Assembly: GCA_017461005.1 (NCBI GenBank)
Contig: JAFTZU010000041.1
Location: forward strand, 1 to 41,620
Source of the DNA: Clostridia bacterium
Lineage (GTDB): Bacteria; Bacillota; Clostridia; Oscillospirales; Acutalibacteraceae
DNA: 41,620 nucleotides
Direction: 5' to 3'
In this document: positions 14,856 through 23,229 of the stretch, in pieces
Numbering within the stretch: position 1 is the stretch's first letter
How the letters are laid out: every line of letters starts with the position of its first letter
Notes under the pieces: generated by a model
What the model saw: only the letters and a program-made list of their open reading frames with translations
The model's database searches: none
Told to the model about the DNA's origin: nothing
Translations under genes and position numbers: made by a program

Positions 14856-17345
14856 ATGAAAGTAAGGACTTATGCCCGTACATCGCCCGAGGAAAACCAG
14901 CGGGAGCGGGATCACCGTGACCTCGCCCGGCGCATCTCCGAGGAGGGCATCGTACTGCTGAAAAACGACGGGGCCCTTCCGGTGGCGCCCGGGAACATCG
15001 CACTCTACGGCGCCGGCGTCACGAAGACCATCTTCGGCGGGACCGGCAGCGGAGAAGTCAATGCGAGAAAATATGTGAATGTCCTGGAGGGCTTCGAGAA
15101 CGCCGGGTACCGCGTGACGACGAAGCGCTGGCTCGACGACTATGAAGCGGACTTCAAGGCGAAGGAGGACGCGTTCTTCGATGAGATGCGTTCCGCCTTC
15201 ACGAGTCTGCGGGGCGTGGCGGACGCCAACAACGTCCTCGGTAAGAGCTTCATCTATCCCTACGGCAGAGACATCACGGAGCAGGACATCGCGGACAGCG
15301 ATACGGACACCTGCATCTATGTCATCTCCCGCCAGTCCGGCGAGGGCACCGACCGCAAGCCGGAGGAGTTCGTGTTCCTGCCCGGTGAGATCGCGCAGAT
15401 CAGACTGTGCACCGAGCGCTACGCGAAGACCATCCTCGTCATCAACGTCGGCAGTTCCATGGACCTGACCGGTGTCGCCGACCTGCCCGGCCTCAACGCC
15501 ATCGTCTACATGTGCCAGCTGGGGGAGGAGAGCGGTACCGCTCTGGCCAATGTCATCTCCGGCAAAGTGAGCCCCTCCGGCCATCTGTCGGACACCTGGG
15601 TGCAGAACTACGCGCAGGTCCCCTTCGGAGACAAGTTCTCCGCGATGAGCCCCGAACCTCTCGAACAAAACTATGAAGAGGGCATCTATGTCGGCTACCG
15701 GTACTATCAGACCGCCGGCGTCACACCCCGTTATCCCTTCGGCTTCGGCCTCAGCTATACGACGTTCTCCTATGAAGTGAAGTCGGTCGAGCACTTCCAG
15801 TCCTTCGTGACGACGAAGGTCAAGGTGACGAACACCGGAGACACCTACAGCGGCAAAGCCGTCGTCCAGGAATACCTGTCCTGCCCGACCGGTACTCTGC
15901 AGAAACCGTACCAGCAGCTGGTCGCCTACGCGAAGACCCCGGACCTCGGCCCGGGTCAGGCCTCGGAAGTCGAACTCCGCTTCGACCTGAGAGATGAGAC
16001 GTCCTACGATGACGCCACGCAGTCCTACATCCTCGAAGCCGGCGACTACCTCCTGTTCGTGGGCGACTCCTCCGTGGCCGCCGAACCGGCCGCCGTCATC
16101 GAACTGCCGGAAACGGTCACCGTTGAGAACACGAAGCCCATCGACCGGGACCGTACGGTCCGTGAGATCGAGCTTCCGGCGAATCGCCCCGCACTGTCCG
16201 GCGATGTGCCCCGGCTGACACTGGCGTCAAAAGACATCCACCCGATCCGCCACACCTTCGAACCGGACCGCCAGTGGAACGTCTACAAGGATATCGTCTC
16301 CAACCTGAGTATGGTGGACGCCGTCGAACTGGTCCTCGGCAAGGGCATGCACTTCTTCGCCTTCAAGGGCAGCTTCACCGTTCCCGGCAACGCCGCGAAC
16401 ACGACGCCGAAGCTCATGAAGAACTATCAGATCCCGACCGTCTCTCTGGCGGACGGCCCGGCCGGCCTCCGTATCCTCGAAGAGTCCGTCCAGTACCCGA
16501 ACGGCACCATCAAGCCCCTGAAGAATGCCATCTCTGTCTTCGACTATCTGCCGGAGAAGGCTTCGAAGCTGCTCCTCGGCAACCGCAAGTTCGGCAAAGT
16601 CCTTTACCAGTACGCGACCGCGTTCCCGGTGGGGACGGCGGTGGCTCAGACCTGGAACGTCGACCTGGCGGAAGCCTTCGGCGCGGCGGTCTCCACCGAG
16701 ATGTCCGAGTACGGTGTCACGTTCTGGCTGGCCCCCGGCATGAACATCCACCGCAACCCCCTCTGCGGCCGGAACTTCGAATATTACAGTGAAGACCCGA
16801 TGCTGACAGGGTCCATCGCCGCAGCGGTCTGCAAAGGCGTCGCGTCCCGTCCCGGCAACTATGTGACCATCAAGCACTTCTGCGCCAACAACCAGGAGTT
16901 CCAGCGCAACAAGGCATCGAGCAACGTCTCGGAACGCGCCCTGCGGGAGATCTACCTGCGGCCCTTCAAACGCGCCATCCGCGACGGCGAGGCAAAGGCC
17001 GTCATGACGAGCTACAACCCGATGAACGGCATCTACAATGTCAACAACAAGTCCCTCCTGGAAGACTTCCTGCGCGGGGAATGCGGGTTCGACGGCATCG
17101 TCATGACCGACTGGACCAGCACGACGCCCGGCATGGCGAGCCCGGTCGGCGCCATCCAGGCCGGCAACGATATGATCATGCCCGGCATGTTCTTCGACCG
17201 CATCCCGCTGCTCCTGGCGCTCCGCAACCGGACCCTTGACCCGACCGACCTGCAGCGCTGCGCGACCCGGATCGTCAAGGTCCTCCTCGAGAGCGAACAG
17301 GGCAAAGAGCGGATCCGGGAGAGGAAACTCGACAGAAAAAGATGA
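14856..17345 (+). CDS. Glycoside hydrolase family 3 beta-glucosidase-type enzyme, circularly permuted
   Basis: 829 residues without an evident signal peptide, so probably cytoplasmic. The domain order is reversed from the usual: the GH3 C-terminal alpha/beta domain comes first (about 25-270, opening with E-E-G-I-V-L-L-K-N-D-G-A-L-P-V), then a fibronectin-III-like domain (about 290-420, after P-F-G-F-G-L-S-Y-T-T-F), then the TIM-barrel domain (about 480-815). The catalytic nucleophile is D752 in G-I-V-M-T-D-W-T; a candidate acid/base is E163 in S-G-E-G-T-D-R. The same permutation is known in Butyrivibrio BglA and Ruminococcus albus beta-glucosidases. It should release glucose or a related sugar from oligosaccharides; the exact specificity is not visible. 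The start has AAGGAGGACTTG upstream. Confidence 0.9.
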   Translation: MKVRTYARTSPEENQRERDHRDLARRISEEGIVLLKNDGALPVAPGNIALYGAGVTKTIFGGTGSGEVNARKYVNVLEGFENAGYRVTTKRWLDDYEADFKAKEDAFFDEMRSAFTSLRGVADANNVLGKSFIYPYGRDITEQDIADSDTDTCIYVISRQSGEGTDRKPEEFVFLPGEIAQIRLCTERYAKTILVINVGSSMDLTGVADLPGLNAIVYMCQLGEESGTALANVISGKVSPSGHLSDTWVQNYAQVPFGDKFSAMSPEPLEQNYEEGIYVGYRYYQTAGVTPRYPFGFGLSYTTFSYEVKSVEHFQSFVTTKVKVTNTGDTYSGKAVVQEYLSCPTGTLQKPYQQLVAYAKTPDLGPGQASEVELRFDLRDETSYDDATQSYILEAGDYLLFVGDSSVAAEPAAVIELPETVTVENTKPIDRDRTVREIELPANRPALSGDVPRLTLASKDIHPIRHTFEPDRQWNVYKDIVSNLSMVDAVELVLGKGMHFFAFKGSFTVPGNAANTTPKLMKNYQIPTVSLADGPAGLRILEESVQYPNGTIKPLKNAISVFDYLPEKASKLLLGNRKFGKVLYQYATAFPVGTAVAQTWNVDLAEAFGAAVSTEMSEYGVTFWLAPGMNIHRNPLCGRNFEYYSEDPMLTGSIAAAVCKGVASRPGNYVTIKHFCANNQEFQRNKASSNVSERALREIYLRPFKRAIRDGEAKAVMTSYNPMNGIYNVNNKSLLEDFLRGECGFDGIVMTDWTSTTPGMASPVGAIQAGNDMIMPGMFFDRIPLLLALRNRTLDPTDLQRCATRIVKVLLESEQGKERIRERKLDRKR

Positions 17346-17384
17346 ATTGTCCGAACAATCACGCTTTTTTAACATTTCCCCGGA

Positions 17385-17414
17385 TTGACAAACCAATTTA
17401 GCGTGCTGTATAGT
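17385..17414 (+). promoter_or_regulatory. Strong promoter of the OB-fold-like anchored protein gene
   Basis: TTGACA (consensus, 17385-17390), 18-base spacer, TATAGT (17409-17414). This is one of the best promoter matches in the window and agrees with the relaxed codon use of the gene. Confidence 0.7.
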
Positions 17415-17478
17415 TAAAGTGTAAGCGAAGCGCCTTTTGACGCTTGTATACAGAATTTTGACTTAAGGAGGTATTTGC

Positions 17479-18051
17479 ATGGCCCAACACACTGGCGGAG
17501 CAAAAATGGACAAAGTCGAAAAGAAAATCGAGAAGAAGGCACCCCACGGTGTCACCCATCATGGTCATTCAGGAGGAGCTAAAATGTCTGAAGTAGAGAA
17601 GAAGATCGAAAAAGCAAAACAGCCGAAGAAATCCATCAAGAACCTTTGGGGTCTGCTCGGCGTCATCATGATCGCACTTTCTCTGTGCATCGTTATGACT
17701 TCCTGCGCCGGCGGTCAGGACATCCCGACCTACACCACCACACAGCTGGCTCAGAAATATGAGACTGACGATCCTACCGACCTTAAGGACATGAAGATGT
17801 ATGTCGTCGGCGAGATCTATGAGTCCGAAGACAACCTTCTCACCAAAGATTACTTCACTCTCGTCCCGATCGATTCTGACGGCGACGGCTACGGCGTCAC
17901 CTTCAAGATGATGGATGCTTCCAGAAAAGCCCGCAAGGCTGTCAAGAAAGCTGACATGACCGATGAGATCACCGTTCTTGGTACCGTCAAGAAAGTCACC
18001 AAGTCCGGCTATGTTTTCGAAGTCGACTCCATCACTGAGATCGTTGACTAA
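17479..18051 (+). CDS. Membrane- or lipid-anchored protein with tRNA_anti-like (OB-fold) domain; two stacked start sites
   Basis: 190 residues. The N-terminus has a duplicated module (G-G-A-K-M-D-K-V-E-K-K-I-E-K and G-G-A-K-M-S-E-V-E-K-K-I-E-K) separated by a His-rich H-G-V-T-H-H-G-H. A hydrophobic segment (about 57-72) ends in M-T-S-C-A-G-G, which resembles a lipobox. The C-terminal ~110 residues (Y-V-V-G-E-I-Y ... V-L-G-T-V-K-K-V) resemble the tRNA_anti-like OB-fold family seen in small Firmicutes lipoproteins. Both ATG 17479 (AAGGAGG upstream) and in-frame ATG 17584 (AGGAGGAG upstream) have strong ribosome-binding sites, so two forms may be made. The function is unknown. Confidence 0.7.
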   Translation: MAQHTGGAKMDKVEKKIEKKAPHGVTHHGHSGGAKMSEVEKKIEKAKQPKKSIKNLWGLLGVIMIALSLCIVMTSCAGGQDIPTYTTTQLAQKYETDDPTDLKDMKMYVVGEIYESEDNLLTKDYFTLVPIDSDGDGYGVTFKMMDASRKARKAVKKADMTDEITVLGTVKKVTKSGYVFEVDSITEIVD

Positions 18052-18077
18052 CGTCTGACATCCGAACAACTGCAATC

Positions 18078-18108
18078 TCGGAGCCCTGAACAGGGCTCCG
18101 ATTTTTTT
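18078..18108 (+). terminator. Intrinsic terminator after the OB-fold-like gene
   Basis: TCGGAGCCCTG/CAGGGCTCCGA stem followed by seven T. Confidence 0.85.
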
Positions 18109-18164
18109 GTGACTACCGTCCAAAATTGTTCATATTCCGTTAGACCAATGTTCTCTTTTCAGGG

Positions 18165-18193
18165 TTGTTTTTTCAGGGGAAAAGTGCTACTAT
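18165..18193 (+). promoter_or_regulatory. Promoter of the DUF5692-like membrane protein gene
   Basis: TTGTTT (18165-18170), 17-base spacer, TACTAT (18188-18193). The predicted leader is about 75 bases and contains a hairpin. Confidence 0.55.
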
Positions 18194-18207
18194 TACTGTG
18201 TCATGGA

Positions 18208-18233
18208 ATGGGTAGGGAGAACCCTGCCCCATG
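18208..18233 (+). promoter_or_regulatory. 5'-leader hairpin
   Basis: GGGTAGGG pairs with CCCTGCCC (one U-G pair) around an AGAA loop, extended by AT/AT across a one-base bulge. It forms about 10 bases into the predicted transcript and may stabilise the mRNA. No T-run follows, so it is not a terminator. Confidence 0.5.
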
Positions 18234-18275
18234 CGCATCACATTTCTCATATTTGTATTAGGAGGAAGCACAAAC

Positions 18276-19316
18276 ATGTTATTCCAGATCTATGGTGCAT
18301 TCTCTGCCTACAAGCTGCTTGGTTGGCTTGCGGCCTTCCTTGGCCTGGTCATCCTCAATGAGATCGGTCGTCGTACTAAGTTCGGTGGCATCCTTATCTT
18401 CGTCGCCGTCCCGCTTGCACTGACTGTTTATTTCATTGCTATCTATGCTGCAGCTGCCAAAGGCGCAGAATGGGCACTCACAAACCCGACTTACGTTCAC
18501 ATGAACAGCTGGTTCCACTATGCTAAGCTGTATGCCGCTGACTGCGGATGCATCGGTTTCATGATGCTGAAGTACAAATGGGGCATCGGTGCCAAAGAGT
18601 GGTTCAAGCCGTTCCCGTTCATCATCGTTGCTATCAACATCCTTATCGCTGTTGGTTCTGACTTCGAATCCGCTATCAAGGGCGCTATGTCCGTTGATGG
18701 TTGGTGGCTGTCTTCCGAAGGCGTCTGGCTGTACGGCGGCTGGTGGAACGTCCTTAACGGCATTGCCGGTATCATCAACATCCTCTGCATGACCGGTTGG
18801 TGGGGCATCTACTCCTCCAAGGGTCGCCAGGATATGCTGTGGCCCGACATGACCTGGATGTTCATCCTTGCTTACGACGTCTGGAACTTCGAGTACACTT
18901 ACCTCAACCTGCCGACGCACTCCTGGTATTGCGGTCTTGCTCTTCTTCTTGCTCCGACCTTCGCGGCCGCTGTCTGGAACAAGGGTGGCTGGATCCAGAA
19001 CCGTGCTAACACCCTCGCTATCTGGTGCATGTTCGCTCAGGTCGTTCCGGCATTCCAGGATTACTCCAAGTTCTCCGTCCTGCCGAGCGTCTATGGCGAC
19101 ACCTACGATGCAGTCGGTTACATGGATGCAAGCATCCGTCCGATCACCGCTCATCCGCAGGCTCAGGGCGTCATCGCTGTCGCTTCTATCGTTACCAACG
19201 TTGTTGTCCTTGCTTTCATCATCAAGCGCTCCATCGAGCTCAAGAGAAACCCGTACAAGAACGAAATCTGGATGGGTACCAAGGACTACGAGGAAGCAAT
19301 GGCTCGTGCCGAGTAA
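18276..19316 (+). CDS. Polytopic membrane protein, DUF5692-like
   Basis: 346 residues with about nine to ten hydrophobic helices, rich in Trp (W-W-L-S, G-G-W-W-N-V, G-W-W-G-I-Y, S-W-Y-C) and ending in a charged tail (M-G-T-K-D-Y-E-E-A-M-A-R-A-E). The sequence resembles the uncharacterised DUF5692 family (recognised from memory, moderate certainty). No transporter signature is evident. Codon use differs from most neighbours, with many GCT, GTT, CTT and GGT codons, which together with a good promoter, AGGAGG ribosome-binding site and structured leader suggests very high expression. The start was chosen at M-L-F-Q because AGGAGGAAGC lies just upstream; the ATG at 18231 is inside the leader hairpin. 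Confidence 0.7.
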   Translation: MLFQIYGAFSAYKLLGWLAAFLGLVILNEIGRRTKFGGILIFVAVPLALTVYFIAIYAAAAKGAEWALTNPTYVHMNSWFHYAKLYAADCGCIGFMMLKYKWGIGAKEWFKPFPFIIVAINILIAVGSDFESAIKGAMSVDGWWLSSEGVWLYGGWWNVLNGIAGIINILCMTGWWGIYSSKGRQDMLWPDMTWMFILAYDVWNFEYTYLNLPTHSWYCGLALLLAPTFAAAVWNKGGWIQNRANTLAIWCMFAQVVPAFQDYSKFSVLPSVYGDTYDAVGYMDASIRPITAHPQAQGVIAVASIVTNVVVLAFIIKRSIELKRNPYKNEIWMGTKDYEEAMARAE

Positions 19317-19403
19317 GGATTCTTATTTAACCTTTTTATTTGGAAATAAGAGTTTTGAGAGAATCAAAGAAATATGATGCGTATCGAATGATATGAATGA
19401 CTG

Positions 19404-19432
19404 GTGCTCCGGGGTCTCCCCGGAGCACTTTT
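19404..19432 (+). terminator. Intrinsic terminator after the DUF5692-like gene
   Basis: 11-bp stem GTGCTCCGGGG with its complement, TCT loop, then TTTT. Confidence 0.8.
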
Positions 19433-19451
19433 CATCAAAGGAAGGACCTCT

Positions 19452-20036
19452 ATGGAACAGATCAGCTTTGCCGGCATCGACATCGATGTCATCCGCTCCC
19501 GCCGACGGAGCATCGGGCTCGAAGTGCGCCCGGACGGGTCTGTCATCCTGCGTGTCCCGAACCGGCTCCCGAAACGGGATGCCCTTGCGTTCCTGCAGTC
19601 GAAGGAGGCGTGGCTGAAGAAGTGTATCGCCGAAGTCGAATCCAGAGAATCCTTTGCCGAGGCAGCCGGGATCGAACCCCTGACCGAAGAGGAACTGTCG
19701 GCCCTGACCAGAGCGGCAAGAGCATACTTCACGGAGAAGTGCGCCTGGCTTGCACCTGTGGTGGGCGTCGACTACGGACGCATCTCCATCCGTCACCAGA
19801 AGACGCGGTGGGGGAGCTGCTCCGCCAAGGGCAACCTCAACTTCAACTGCCTCCTGATGCTGGCCCCGGAGGAGGTCCGGGACTATGTGGTCGTCCACGA
19901 ACTGTGCCACCGGAAAGAGATGAACCACTCGCGGCGGTTCTGGGCCGAAGTGGCGAAGGTCGTCCCGGACTACCGCGAGAAGGAACGCTGGCTCAAAGAG
20001 AACGGCCCGCTTCTGCAGCGCCGTCTTGGAAATTGA
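19452..20036 (+). CDS. YgjP-like (DUF45) zinc metallopeptidase
   Basis: 194 residues. The N-terminal half has a short beta-rich region (V-I-R-S-R-R-R-S-I-G-L-E-V-R-P-D-G) typical of YgjP/DUF45 proteins. The C-terminal half has R-W-G-S-C-S-A-K-G-N-L-N-F-N, then the zinc motif H149-E150-L-C-H153 and a downstream N-H-S-R-R-F-W. It is a cytoplasmic minigluzincin-like peptidase, conserved and often next to restriction or repair genes elsewhere, with no such neighbour here. The start was chosen at M-E-Q-I with AAAGGAAGG upstream; the in-frame codon at 19404 lies inside the preceding terminator. The promoter of the next gene lies inside its 3' end. Confidence 0.82.
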   Translation: MEQISFAGIDIDVIRSRRRSIGLEVRPDGSVILRVPNRLPKRDALAFLQSKEAWLKKCIAEVESRESFAEAAGIEPLTEEELSALTRAARAYFTEKCAWLAPVVGVDYGRISIRHQKTRWGSCSAKGNLNFNCLLMLAPEEVRDYVVVHELCHRKEMNHSRRFWAEVAKVVPDYREKERWLKENGPLLQRRLGN

Positions 20037-20054
20037 GCGCCGGCATGGTATACT
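20026..20054 (+). promoter_or_regulatory. Promoter of the SseB-like gene
   Basis: TTGGAA (20026-20031), 17-base spacer, TATACT (20049-20054), overlapping the end of the preceding gene. Confidence 0.6.
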
Positions 20055-20100
20055 GACACCGTAACAAACAGAGCTTTCGACAAAGGGAAGGAGCACACCG

Positions 20101-20595
20101 ATGGCAGGTATGGAACCAAAAAAACTGTCCCGCGAAAAACTGGCGGACGGCAACATCTTACTGTTCGTGAAAGAGCGCTTTCAGGACGACATGACCGAAG
20201 ACAATCTCGTGGAACTCATGAAAGTCCTGCGGGACTCCACCCTCATCCTTCCGATGCAGGTCATCATGTCCGCGGCGGACGCCGAGCGCATGCGCCTCTA
20301 CGAGGAGAACATGAAATTCGTCGCAGAGAACGACATTTCCGTCGTCCCGGCCACCGCCAAGATCGATGACGGAAACTACATGTTCATCTTCTCCCAGCCG
20401 GAGCAGATCCCGGTCGAGTACTCGGAGTCTGTCACCCTGATGCGGGCACCCTTCGAAAAGGTGTACCAGTACTTCTCCGAGGACAGCGAGGTCGACAGCA
20501 TCGTGCTCGACCCCTTCACCGAGAACCTGGAACTCCCGCGAGAACTCATCAATGCCATCGCGCAGATGGAGTCCCAGCTGGAGGACGAGGCGTGA
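20101..20595 (+). CDS. SseB-like (SseB N-terminal domain) protein
   Basis: 164 residues, soluble and acidic, without signal peptide. The pattern L-V-E-L-M-K-V-L-R-D-S-T-L-I-L-P followed later by Y-M-F-I-F-S-Q-P-E-Q-I, F-E-K-V and D-S-I-V-L-D-P-F-T-E-N-L-E-L-P matches the SseB N-terminal domain family (PF07179-type). Members in Gram-positives are common but uncharacterised; the name comes from an enhanced-serine-sensitivity locus. The start is fixed by AAGGGAAGGAGC upstream. Single-gene unit with its own promoter and terminator. Confidence 0.68.
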   Translation: MAGMEPKKLSREKLADGNILLFVKERFQDDMTEDNLVELMKVLRDSTLILPMQVIMSAADAERMRLYEENMKFVAENDISVVPATAKIDDGNYMFIFSQPEQIPVEYSESVTLMRAPFEKVYQYFSEDSEVDSIVLDPFTENLELPRELINAIAQMESQLEDEA

Positions 20596-20615
20596 ATCGC
20601 CGACACACAACAGAA

Positions 20616-20650
20616 AAGACCGACCTCTGAGAGGCCGGTCTTCTTTTTTC
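20616..20650. terminator. Bidirectional terminator between SseB-like and phosphatase genes
   Basis: Stem AAAGACCG-x-CCTC with its complement (one A-C mismatch), A-run on the left and T-run on the right, between convergent genes. Confidence 0.8.
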
Positions 20651-20663
20651 TCCTGTTCGCGAT

Positions 20664-21413
20664 TCACTGCAGGATCTTCTTTTTGAATGCCGCGATGTCC
20701 GTGCCGGAGAACCCGAGGGCTTCCCGGAAGAACCCTTCCGTGCCGCCGTAAGTCTTCTCGAGGTAGTCGAGCATGTCGGTCAGCATGAACTCGTTCGCCT
20801 GGTACGTGTTCCGGAAGCTGTCCGCTTTCGCTTTGCGCATGATGAGGCGGGTGCCCAGATAGTAACGGTCGTTCCGCTTTTTGAAGGCTTCGTTGGAAAG
20901 CATATAGTCTTCGAGCATGAGGTCCCTCGGAACGCCCACGAGGTCTTCGATGAGAGCGGCGACGATGCCCGTGCGGTCCTTGCCTTCCGAACAGTGGAAG
21001 AGGGCGGCCTTCTCGCCGGGGACCACGTCTTCCAGGAAGAGGCCGAAGATGTTCCGCAGGGCGTCGAGGGAATTCTCCTTCGAGACCATGTTGAGGTACA
21101 TCTGGGGCATAGTGGGGATGTTGGGGAAGTGTTCCATGACGTCTTCCCGCAACTCATAGTGGCGGTACTCGACACCGGGGATAGGAGAGTCCGGCTGCCG
21201 GGTCAGCTCCTTGTCGATCCGAAGGTCGATGTCATATGCGACTTTATAGTCCCGCACCAGCTTCTCGCCGTCCGAGGGGACCAGCTGGTAGAGGGACGCG
21301 GCCCGCAGGAACGTCTGGGGCCGGATGACTTTGCCGCCCTCCGCGGGCATGCCGCCGAGGTCCCTCGTGTTGATGAGTTTGGCAAAGGGGATGTTCTGAA
21401 TGCGCTGCGCCAT
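20664..21413 (-). CDS. Protein tyrosine phosphatase, Y_phosphatase3 / LipA-type
   Basis: 249 residues. N-R/T-R-D-L-G-G at 15-21 near the N-terminus and the catalytic P-loop H140-C141-S-E-G-K-D-R-T-G are the signatures of this dual-specificity/tyrosine or phosphoinositide phosphatase family (PF13350-type). An Asp-rich stretch earlier supplies candidate general acids. It is cytoplasmic, with no signal peptide. The substrate is unknown. Divergent from the lipase-like gene; the minus-strand ribosome-binding site is CGAGGAGGCG, which fixes the start. Confidence 0.85.
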   Translation of the reverse strand: MAQRIQNIPFAKLINTRDLGGMPAEGGKVIRPQTFLRAASLYQLVPSDGEKLVRDYKVAYDIDLRIDKELTRQPDSPIPGVEYRHYELREDVMEHFPNIPTMPQMYLNMVSKENSLDALRNIFGLFLEDVVPGEKAALFHCSEGKDRTGIVAALIEDLVGVPRDLMLEDYMLSNEAFKKRNDRYYLGTRLIMRKAKADSFRNTYQANEFMLTDMLDYLEKTYGGTEGFFREALGFSGTDIAAFKKKILQ

Positions 21414-21448
21414 AACGCGCCTCCTCGCTGTTTCATTTCGTTTCGTCT

Positions 21449-21477
21449 ATTATACAGGGGAGACGCAGGTTTGAACA
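21449..21477 (-). promoter_or_regulatory. Probable promoter of the phosphatase gene
   Basis: Minus strand: TATAAT at 21454-21449, with TGTTCA 17 bases upstream (21477-21472). The -10 is consensus, the -35 is poor. Confidence 0.45.
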
Positions 21478-21512
21478 GAGTAAGATTATCAAGACAAATT
21501 TACAAAACTGTC

Positions 21513-21524
21513 CTCTTCCGATCT
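21513..21524. other. 12-base match to a sequencing-adapter end
   Basis: CTCTTCCGATCT equals the common 3' end of Illumina TruSeq-type adapters. It lies in the intergenic region between phosphatase and lipase-like genes, so a leftover adapter or a mis-join cannot be excluded. Chance occurrence of a given 12-mer in a window of this size is low but possible. Confidence 0.3.
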
Positions 21525-21640
21525 GGTTTCCCTCATTGATTTTTCCCTTTTATAGTGAGAGAATATTGAAGTAAACTCTGGCGATTTACGGTCTCGGCGC
21601 AACACGACGTACATCGCCTCAAAAAACAGGAGGAACGGAA

Positions 21641-23218
21641 ATGAGAAAAATGAAAAAGATGCTCGCGGTCCTGCTGGCCATGGTCATGATGTTCGGCCTG
21701 GTCGCCGGTGGTGTCGAAGCAGCTGCGGCTTCCGGGAAGTACAGCAAGATGAGCTTCCCCCATGCCAAGCGCTACACCTTCCGCTACAATTCCGGCTATG
21801 ACCGGGACTGGGACGGCTGCATGTACTACACCGATGACTACTTCAACCTGGACCCGACCGACCCGGTGCCGAACGCCAGCTTCATGACGGCTTCGTACTG
21901 CATCACCCTGACGGCCATGTCGTCCAATGACGCGGGCGACAACTGGTCGAAAAAGGACCAGAACATCAAGGCCCTTTACAAGAAGCTCGGCTTCAAGAAT
22001 TACTATGCGTCCGAAGGCTTCACCGAACATCCGAAGACCGACTCCATCGGCTTCGCGATCGGCAGCAAGAAGCTCAAAGACCAGAACTGCACCCTCGTCG
22101 TCGTCGGCATGCGCGGCGCGGGCTACGGCTCCGAATGGGGCGGCAACTTCAACCTCGGCCGCAACGGCCAGCACAAGGATTTCTCCGCGAACAAGGACAA
22201 GTTCCTGGCCGCTCTGAAACAGTACATCAAGGACAACAAGATCAAAGGCCATGTCAAGCTCTGGCTCAACGGCTACAGCCGCGGCGGTGCGGTCTCCAAC
22301 CTGGCAGCCGCTGCCATCGATGAAGGCGCTCTGAAAGACACCGGCATCACCCTCGGCCAGAAAGACCTCTACTGCATGACCTTCGAGGCTCCTCAGGGGG
22401 CCATGGTCTCGGACGGCCTGACCGGCTCCAAATACAACAACATCTGGTCCTTCATCAACCCGAACGACATCGTTCCCCTTGTGGCGATGAAGGAATACGG
22501 CTTCGGACGCTATGGCCGTGTCTGGAACTACCCGACCCAGGGCAACACCGGTTCCGGCTATGCCGCCAAGCGCAAAGCGATGGAGAAACTCTTCTATGCC
22601 ATGGAAGCCCATGAAGTCGCGGAAGAGTACAAGGCCGACAGCTTCGTCAACTACAAGATCGACCTGACCGACGGCGTCATCGCGAAGGACAAGGCCAACA
22701 AGATGCTCCTGCCGGAGTTCGAGCAGAAACTTGTCAAGACCATCGCTCTGGACCTCGTCGGCACCCGTGCCAACTTCGTCAACGAGTACCAGAACGGGTT
22801 CCGCACCATCCTGACCGTCATCATGGGCAAGACCCTTCTGAACGGCAATGAACTCGATGTCGACGCCTTCTGGACCGCTCTGCAGAAGAACCTGCAGGAA
22901 GAGTCCATGGAGACCCGCATCAGCAAGGCGGTCGCCACTCCCTATGACACCACTTACGGCTTCAACACGGTCTTCAAGGACCTCGTCGTCGAGTCCATGA
23001 ACGACGCCGGCATCAACTACCTGTCCCCGGCAGACCTGACCGTCTTCGTGACGAACGTCGTCAAACTCCTCGCCGGCCTCTTTATGGTCGACCCGGACAT
23101 GGCGGTCACCACGGTCATGAACATCAAGACCCTCATCAACTGCCATTACCCCGAAGTCAGCTTCGCCTGGCTCATGAGCATGGACCCGCAGTACAACGGT
23201 GTTGCGGACTGCTTCTAA
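21641..23218 (+). CDS. Secreted lipase/esterase-like alpha/beta-hydrolase
   Basis: 525 residues. Signal peptide M-R-K-M-K-K-M-L-A-V-L-L with cleavage probably after A-A-A near 28-30. The nucleophile elbow is G-Y-S213-R-G-G, preceded by a strand (H-V-K-L-W-L-N), and a candidate catalytic Asp lies in F-I-N-P-N-D-I-V-P-L. This arrangement is typical of class-3-lipase-like or DUF2974-like hydrolases. The catalytic His is not certain. The C-terminal ~200 residues are helical and unassigned. Aromatic-rich N-terminal region (R-Y-T-F-R-Y-N-S-G-Y) follows the signal peptide. Met1 is preceded by CAGGAGGAACGG. Likely acts on extracellular lipids or esters. The gene has its own terminator. Confidence 0.75.
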   Translation: MRKMKKMLAVLLAMVMMFGLVAGGVEAAAASGKYSKMSFPHAKRYTFRYNSGYDRDWDGCMYYTDDYFNLDPTDPVPNASFMTASYCITLTAMSSNDAGDNWSKKDQNIKALYKKLGFKNYYASEGFTEHPKTDSIGFAIGSKKLKDQNCTLVVVGMRGAGYGSEWGGNFNLGRNGQHKDFSANKDKFLAALKQYIKDNKIKGHVKLWLNGYSRGGAVSNLAAAAIDEGALKDTGITLGQKDLYCMTFEAPQGAMVSDGLTGSKYNNIWSFINPNDIVPLVAMKEYGFGRYGRVWNYPTQGNTGSGYAAKRKAMEKLFYAMEAHEVAEEYKADSFVNYKIDLTDGVIAKDKANKMLLPEFEQKLVKTIALDLVGTRANFVNEYQNGFRTILTVIMGKTLLNGNELDVDAFWTALQKNLQEESMETRISKAVATPYDTTYGFNTVFKDLVVESMNDAGINYLSPADLTVFVTNVVKLLAGLFMVDPDMAVTTVMNIKTLINCHYPEVSFAWLMSMDPQYNGVADCF

Positions 23219-23229
23219 ACCCAACCGAA

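Noticed and set aside
17345..17375. ATTGT/ACAAT hairpin before a T-run after the GH3 gene as a terminator
   Set aside because: The stem is only 5 bp and separated from the T-run by several bases, so support is too weak to list it.
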